Positions 13,152 through 18,085 of a stretch of DNA of 18,085 bases are shown here, in pieces. A program made the translations under genes and the position numbers. Each line of letters opens with the position of its first letter. Within the stretch, counting starts at the first letter, position 1. Below the pieces are notes generated by a model. It searched no databases and was not told where the DNA came from. It saw nothing but the letters and a program-made list of their open reading frames with translations. The stretch covers positions 1-18,085 of the forward strand of contig CABQLK010000038.1 in NCBI GenBank assembly GCA_902465015.1. Direction: 5' to 3'. The DNA is from an uncultured Collinsella sp. (GTDB lineage: Bacteria > Actinomycetota > Coriobacteriia > Coriobacteriales > Coriobacteriaceae).

Positions 13152-13913
13152 CTAGATGAAGAGCTCGCATTCCTTCCGCGCGACGCAAACCTTGCTCAGC
13201 ATCTGGGAAACAGCGGATAGCTTGTTGGGATCAAGCTTGCGAGCGCCTCGCGGACATACGGCGATGCAGCGCATGCAGGAGATGCACGCCTCGCCAGCTG
13301 CTCGCTTGGGGTCGCCCTTGTCGATAGCACAAACGGGGCACGCCGCGGCGCATGCACCGCAGGAGACGCATTCCTCTGTTGCCTCGGGTGCCATGCGGTG
13401 ACCCCCAGCTTGTTTATAAGGACGATTGCCGGGGATAGAGGGCTCGGATGCATCCTCGGCCAACAGCTTTTGCTGAATTTGCTGCGCAAACTCTGCGAGC
13501 TGCGCCACATCCTGCGCATCCGGTCGCCCAGCAGCAAACTGACGAGCAACGGAATGCTCAGCAATAGCAGAAACCGCTGCAACCACCCTAAATCCAGCGC
13601 GCTTCGCAACGTCCTCCAGCTCTACGAGCGTGTCCTCAAACGCGCGGTTTCCGTATACACAAACCAAAACAGTCCGAGCCCCGTTGCCGCGCACCATGCC
13701 CAACCGGTCAGCCACCACAGCCGGGATTCTACCGGCATACGCCGGCGCAGAGATTACGGCCACGTCGTCCTCAGTCATCGAGACAGCGCTGAAATCTAGC
13801 CCGCTATCGGTCAAATCGACTGTAACGGTATTCTTGTCCAGCGCCCCGGCCACAAGGCCAGACACCTTCCGCGTTCCGCCCGTCGGACTAAACACAATTT
13901 CGAATACGTCCAT
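13152..13913 (-). CDS. EFR1-type flavodoxin-ferredoxin fusion protein
   Basis: A 253-residue cytosolic electron carrier. Residues 1-150 are a flavodoxin-like domain with the FMN phosphate loop SPTGGTRK (9-16) and the APAYAGRIP region (57-64) near the isoalloxazine site. Residues 180-222 carry two [4Fe-4S] motifs, CVSCGACAAACPVC (182-195) and CISCMRCIAVCPRG (210-223). This is the layout of the EFR1 ferrodoxin family common in anaerobes. It probably shuttles electrons between low-potential donors and an unknown acceptor; partners are not encoded beside it. The ATG at 13913 follows a GGGGGAGGG stretch by ~7 nt. It is a single-gene unit with a promoter-like TATACT and a perfect palindrome upstream. 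Confidence 0.9.
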   Translation of the reverse strand: MDVFEIVFSPTGGTRKVSGLVAGALDKNTVTVDLTDSGLDFSAVSMTEDDVAVISAPAYAGRIPAVVADRLGMVRGNGARTVLVCVYGNRAFEDTLVELEDVAKRAGFRVVAAVSAIAEHSVARQFAAGRPDAQDVAQLAEFAQQIQQKLLAEDASEPSIPGNRPYKQAGGHRMAPEATEECVSCGACAAACPVCAIDKGDPKRAAGEACISCMRCIAVCPRGARKLDPNKLSAVSQMLSKVCVARKECELFI

Positions 13914-13970
13914 CGAGGCACCCTCCCCCTACGCCTGGCAACACGTCAAGCCGCTTTCACATCCAGCCAG

Positions 13971-13976
13971 AGTATA
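13971..13976 (-). promoter_or_regulatory. -10 element of EFR1-like gene
   Basis: TATACT on the minus strand lies ~58 bp upstream of the start codon. The hexamer 17 nt further up (CAAAAC) is a poor -35, which suits a promoter that needs an activator. Confidence 0.45.
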
Positions 13977-13995
13977 CGGTACGTGGGATCCCCGT

Positions 13996-14009
13996 TTTGG
14001 TGCACCAAA
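13996..14009. promoter_or_regulatory. Perfect 14-bp palindromic operator candidate
   Basis: TTTGGTGCACCAAA is fully palindromic. It is centred about 38 bp upstream of the start point predicted from the TATACT box, overlapping the -35 region. This position fits a dimeric regulator acting on the EFR1-like gene; its identity is unknown. Confidence 0.5.
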
Positions 14010-14049
14010 CACCCCAATACACCCACCCTACGCTGTCTGCCTCTTCGTT

Positions 14050-14086
14050 TTGTATAAATTACGGTACAGATTGTATATATTTACGG
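14050..14086. repeat. Two direct repeats spaced two helical turns apart
   Basis: TTGTATAAATTACGG (14050-14064) and TTGTATATATTTACGG (14071-14086) are near-identical, with starts 21 bp apart. They stand out as AT-rich in a GC-rich region and may be tandem regulator sites or overlapping promoter elements. Confidence 0.5.
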
Positions 14087-14369
14087 GATACCGCCGTGTT
14101 CTCCTGAGGTACCCCATCCTGGCCCGTGCAAAAAACGGAGTATTCTGCAACGTGACCGCGCCAGCACCGCCGCGGGCGGGCAAAACTGTAGGGCGCTGCG
14201 TCATTTAGGGTTCCGACATAGCGAGAATGACGTACCTTTGCTTCGAAAAACGACGAAATCTAACTCAAACGCTCATAGGAGATATCTGAAGGCCGCCATT
14301 GGCAATACCGAATCGTATGCAGCCAGCTAGAGCTGCTGAATACTCCAAAAAATGCACGGCGCACCCCAT

Positions 14370-14403
14370 AGGACCCATTGCTGCATGGCGGAAAATGGGT
14401 CCT
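14370..14403. repeat. 10-bp inverted repeat, hairpin of unknown role
   Basis: AGGACCCATT (14370-14379) and AATGGGTCCT (14394-14403) pair perfectly around a 14-nt loop. On the minus strand a T-run (ATTTTTTGG) occurs ~15 nt beyond the stem, too far for a standard terminator. Confidence 0.5.
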
Positions 14404-14467
14404 CGGCATCCCCCAGATGCATTCCCGCGAAAATCACGTTTGAATTAGCGATGGACACGGCAAACAA

Positions 14468-14498
14468 AAGGGCCCGAGCGTTGTTTGTTCGGGCCCTT
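14468..14498 (-). terminator. Rho-independent terminator of the DEAD-box helicase gene
   Basis: AAGGGCCCGA (14468-14477) pairs with TCGGGCCCTT (14489-14498). On the minus strand the stem is followed by TTTTGTTTG. It lies ~32 bp beyond the helicase stop codon. Confidence 0.85.
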
Positions 14499-14530
14499 AG
14501 CTTGTCTCACACTAGCGTGCGATGCGTATG

Positions 14531-16780
<2,250 letters not shown>

Positions 16781-17061
16781 ATGTTGTTGTTCCTTATCTG
16801 CACGCGTCATGAGCGCGGCATGCGGCCGCGCGGGCGTGCTTGGTAGTGCGCTAATACATACAAAAACAGGTGCGCACAGAGAGGACGTTGCTCAGCACGC
16901 TGGCGATCGCTTTGGCAGCCCTATCACGCGCCGTCCAGACGCAGCAGCTCTAAGCGATGGAGCAGATTCGCCGCCGGTTAGTATACCCGTGCTTCGCATG
17001 CCCCCACGTAAACCACAGATGACGAGGCGGACGAGGTGGGCCCGAGGTGGGCCCGGCTGAT
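16781..17061. other. Upstream region of the helicase gene
   Basis: About 280 bp without a gene. It contains a minus-strand TATTAG with weak -35 support (~16850), GC-rich potential stems near 16815-16835, and a short tandem repeat at 17023-17053. No clear riboswitch or tRNA was seen. A long structured leader would suit a cold-shock helicase, but this is inference. Confidence 0.35.
17023..17053. repeat. Short GC-rich tandem repeat
   Basis: CGAGGTGGGCC occurs twice back to back (17032-17042, 17043-17053), preceded by the diverged unit CGAGGCGGA (17023-17031). Confidence 0.6.
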
Positions 17062-17200
17062 TGTCTCAATCTGTAACAGTTGCGAGACAAAACCGGGTCT
17101 ACACGTTACGGATCGAGACATTCAGTCAGCCCCTTGGCTAACATCTCGATCTGTAACAACTAGACCCCATATCCCCCGCCAGATGTTACAGATCGAGACA
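17062..17200. repeat. Nested inverted-repeat cluster, four copies of a 17-bp motif
   Basis: The motif TGTTACAGATCGAGACA occurs at 17184-17200 and, diverged, at 17104-17120 on the + strand. Its reverse complement is at 17062-17078 and 17142-17158. They form two units of exactly 59 bp (17062-17120 and 17142-17200), each with a 25-bp centre. The centres carry GGGTCTA and TAGACCC respectively, so the units are themselves inverted. This is a REP/BIME-like arrangement between the helicase promoter and the GNAT terminator. Confidence 0.8.
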
Positions 17201-17236
17201 AACGTGCCGAGCACCAGGCCCGACAGGCAACAAAAA

Positions 17237-17275
17237 GGACCGGACGTCCAGTCATCACAACTGGAACGTCCGGCC
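17237..17275 (-). terminator. Rho-independent terminator of the GNAT gene
   Basis: CCGGACGT plus CCAGT (17240-17252) pair with ACTGG plus ACGTCCGG (17260-17273) with one bulged A. The minus strand continues CCTTTTTGTTG. It lies ~46 bp beyond the GNAT stop codon. Confidence 0.85.
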
Positions 17276-17320
17276 CCGTCAAACATCAACTAGGGAAGCT
17301 AAACCAACACCCCGCAGCCT

Positions 17321-17887
17321 CTACTCTGCGTCCGGGTCCTTAAAGTTCTTGGGATCCAAGACCATGCAGGTGTAGGTAATGTCGTGCTCATCGTCGGGAA
17401 TGGGCTCAAACCCGTTCTTACCAAAGAAGTCGATGAGCAGATGCGCGAGCTTCATCGGATCCGCATCAGGATCATCAAAGAGATATCCGCTCAGATCCAG
17501 GAATGCAGGCTGCTGCTCGCCCTCGCTCTCCCAGTATCCCAGCAGGGCATCGTGCACCAGGCGTGCGCCATAGCCGTTAACGCGGTAGTCGGGGTCAACA
17601 TACACATGGCTCAAAAACGTCGACGTGCACTCGTTGAGCGGGTGCTCCGTAACGGCATCCGGCAGGTCGGGGTCATCTGCACCGCCCGTTACGCAAAAAC
17701 CGACCAGCTCATCATCGACAAAGACGCCCCAGAGGTAATTGTTCTCTTCGCCTCCATCGCCGTCCTCGTCCTCGTCCTCAACAAAGTCAGCGTACTCGTC
17801 ATAGATCTCGTAGCCCGACTGCTCGTCCAGATCGACCATCGCATCTACGTCGTCGGGACCCAAAGCCCTTACTTCAACCTCAGCCAT
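17321..17887 (-). CDS. GNAT-family N-acetyltransferase
   Basis: A 188-residue protein with the GNAT acetyl-CoA-binding motif A, VYVDPDYRVNGYGARLV (95-111), containing the R-x-x-G-x-G/A loop. Upstream strands (YLWGVFVDDELVGFCVTGG) form the usual central sheet. An acidic stretch (about residues 36-48, rich in D/E/G) lies early in the domain and is unusual, as is the overall strongly acidic composition. The substrate cannot be predicted. The ATG at 17887 has AGGAC repeats just upstream. The gene is a single unit with its own terminator, and two copies of a 10-bp palindrome occur upstream, the nearer one ~64 bp from the start. Confidence 0.85.
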   Translation of the reverse strand: MAEVEVRALGPDDVDAMVDLDEQSGYEIYDEYADFVEDEDEDGDGGEENNYLWGVFVDDELVGFCVTGGADDPDLPDAVTEHPLNECTSTFLSHVYVDPDYRVNGYGARLVHDALLGYWESEGEQQPAFLDLSGYLFDDPDADPMKLAHLLIDFFGKNGFEPIPDDEHDITYTCMVLDPKNFKDPDAE

Positions 17888-17950
17888 TGTCCTGTCCTTT
17901 CTCTTATATCTTTAGGACGAGTTGAGCATACGGCGTTGCCCCAGAAATCC

Positions 17951-17960
17951 GTTGCGCAAC
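17951..17960. promoter_or_regulatory. Palindrome GTTGCGCAAC, copy 1
   Basis: A perfect 10-bp palindrome ~64 bp upstream of the GNAT start codon, within the plausible promoter zone. The same 10 bases recur at 18025-18034, so it is a candidate operator. Confidence 0.5.
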
Positions 17961-18024
17961 AAAGAGCGCAGCTTCGAGTAACTGACTAACTCGTTGACGA
18001 CACCACATTCCAAAAATCTTTGAT

Positions 18025-18034
18025 GTTGCGCAAC
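18025..18034. promoter_or_regulatory. Palindrome GTTGCGCAAC, copy 2
   Basis: This copy extends to a 12-bp palindrome, TGTTGCGCAACA (18024-18035). Starts of the two copies are 74 bp apart, about seven helical turns, so paired binding or control of a divergent gene beyond the window edge is possible. Confidence 0.5.
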
Positions 18035-18085
18035 AGAATCAAATTTCGCGGCTCCAGAATACGAATTGTCGAAAGACAGACGGAA

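Larger units (their letters stand above)
13914..14467. other. Long intergenic region upstream of EFR1-like gene
   Basis: About 550 bp with no convincing gene: the open frames on the + strand lack ribosome sites and protein-like composition. It holds the EFR1 promoter region (13971-14009), two 15-16 bp direct repeats (14050-14086), a bulged hairpin CAGCCAGCT/AGCTGCTG around 14320-14338, and a 10-bp hairpin (14370-14403). No tRNA or familiar riboswitch pattern was recognised; a small RNA is possible. Confidence 0.5.

Noticed and set aside
17062..17200. CRISPR-like array
   Set aside because: Copies alternate in orientation and spacers are not uniform between same-strand repeats, so this is a palindromic repeat cluster rather than a CRISPR.

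Overview
The window looks like a GC-rich bacterial chromosome segment, most likely from a gut anaerobe of the Coriobacteriia (Collinsella-like). This rests on gene content (an NAD(P)H-linked [FeFe]-hydrogenase, an EFR1-type flavodoxin/ferredoxin fusion, an alpha-glucoside PTS with a GH4 phospho-glucosidase), on high GC with many GTG starts, and on short palindromic repeats. The genus is inference from general familiarity, not from a search.

Layout. (1) 1-1852: the 3' part of an AraC-type regulator gene (+ strand, cut by the window edge) meets a CPBP/CAAX-type membrane protease gene (- strand). Next come a 61-bp palindromic repeat and a short RelB/DinJ-like antitoxin gene with no visible toxin. 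(2) 2069-8147, - strand: one tightly packed transcription unit. It encodes a flavoprotein (NuoF-type Fe-S module fused to a GltD/NfnB-like NAD(P)H:FAD module), a five-cluster [FeFe]-hydrogenase, a Tat/lipobox substrate-binding protein, and a single-chain ABC permease-ATPase. All junctions are overlaps or gaps of a few bases. (3) 8404-13057, - strand: an alpha-glucoside uptake operon. The order is promoter, RAT-like antitermination site, EIIA(Glc-like), BglG/LicT-type antiterminator, EIICB, GH4 6-phospho-alpha-glucosidase, and a strong hairpin. (4) 13152-13913, - strand: an EFR1-like flavodoxin/2x[4Fe-4S] protein with a perfect palindrome in its promoter region, followed upstream by a ~600-bp gap holding several repeats and hairpins. 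(5) 14468-16780, - strand: a RhlE/CsdA-type DEAD-box helicase gene with a very long RG-rich tail and a clear terminator. (6) 17062-18035: a nested inverted-repeat cluster, a GNAT acetyltransferase gene with terminator, and two copies of a 10-bp palindrome upstream of it.

How it works together. Maltose-like sugars are probably phosphorylated on entry by the EIIA/EIICB pair and cleaved inside the cell by the GH4 enzyme. The antiterminator would couple operon expression to sugar flux through its PTS-responsive PRDs and the RAT site. The hydrogenase pair would dispose of fermentative reducing equivalents from NAD(P)H, perhaps with ferredoxin, as H2. Why an ABC importer is translated in the same unit is the most intriguing question here.

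No rRNA, tRNA, CRISPR array or transposase gene was seen.
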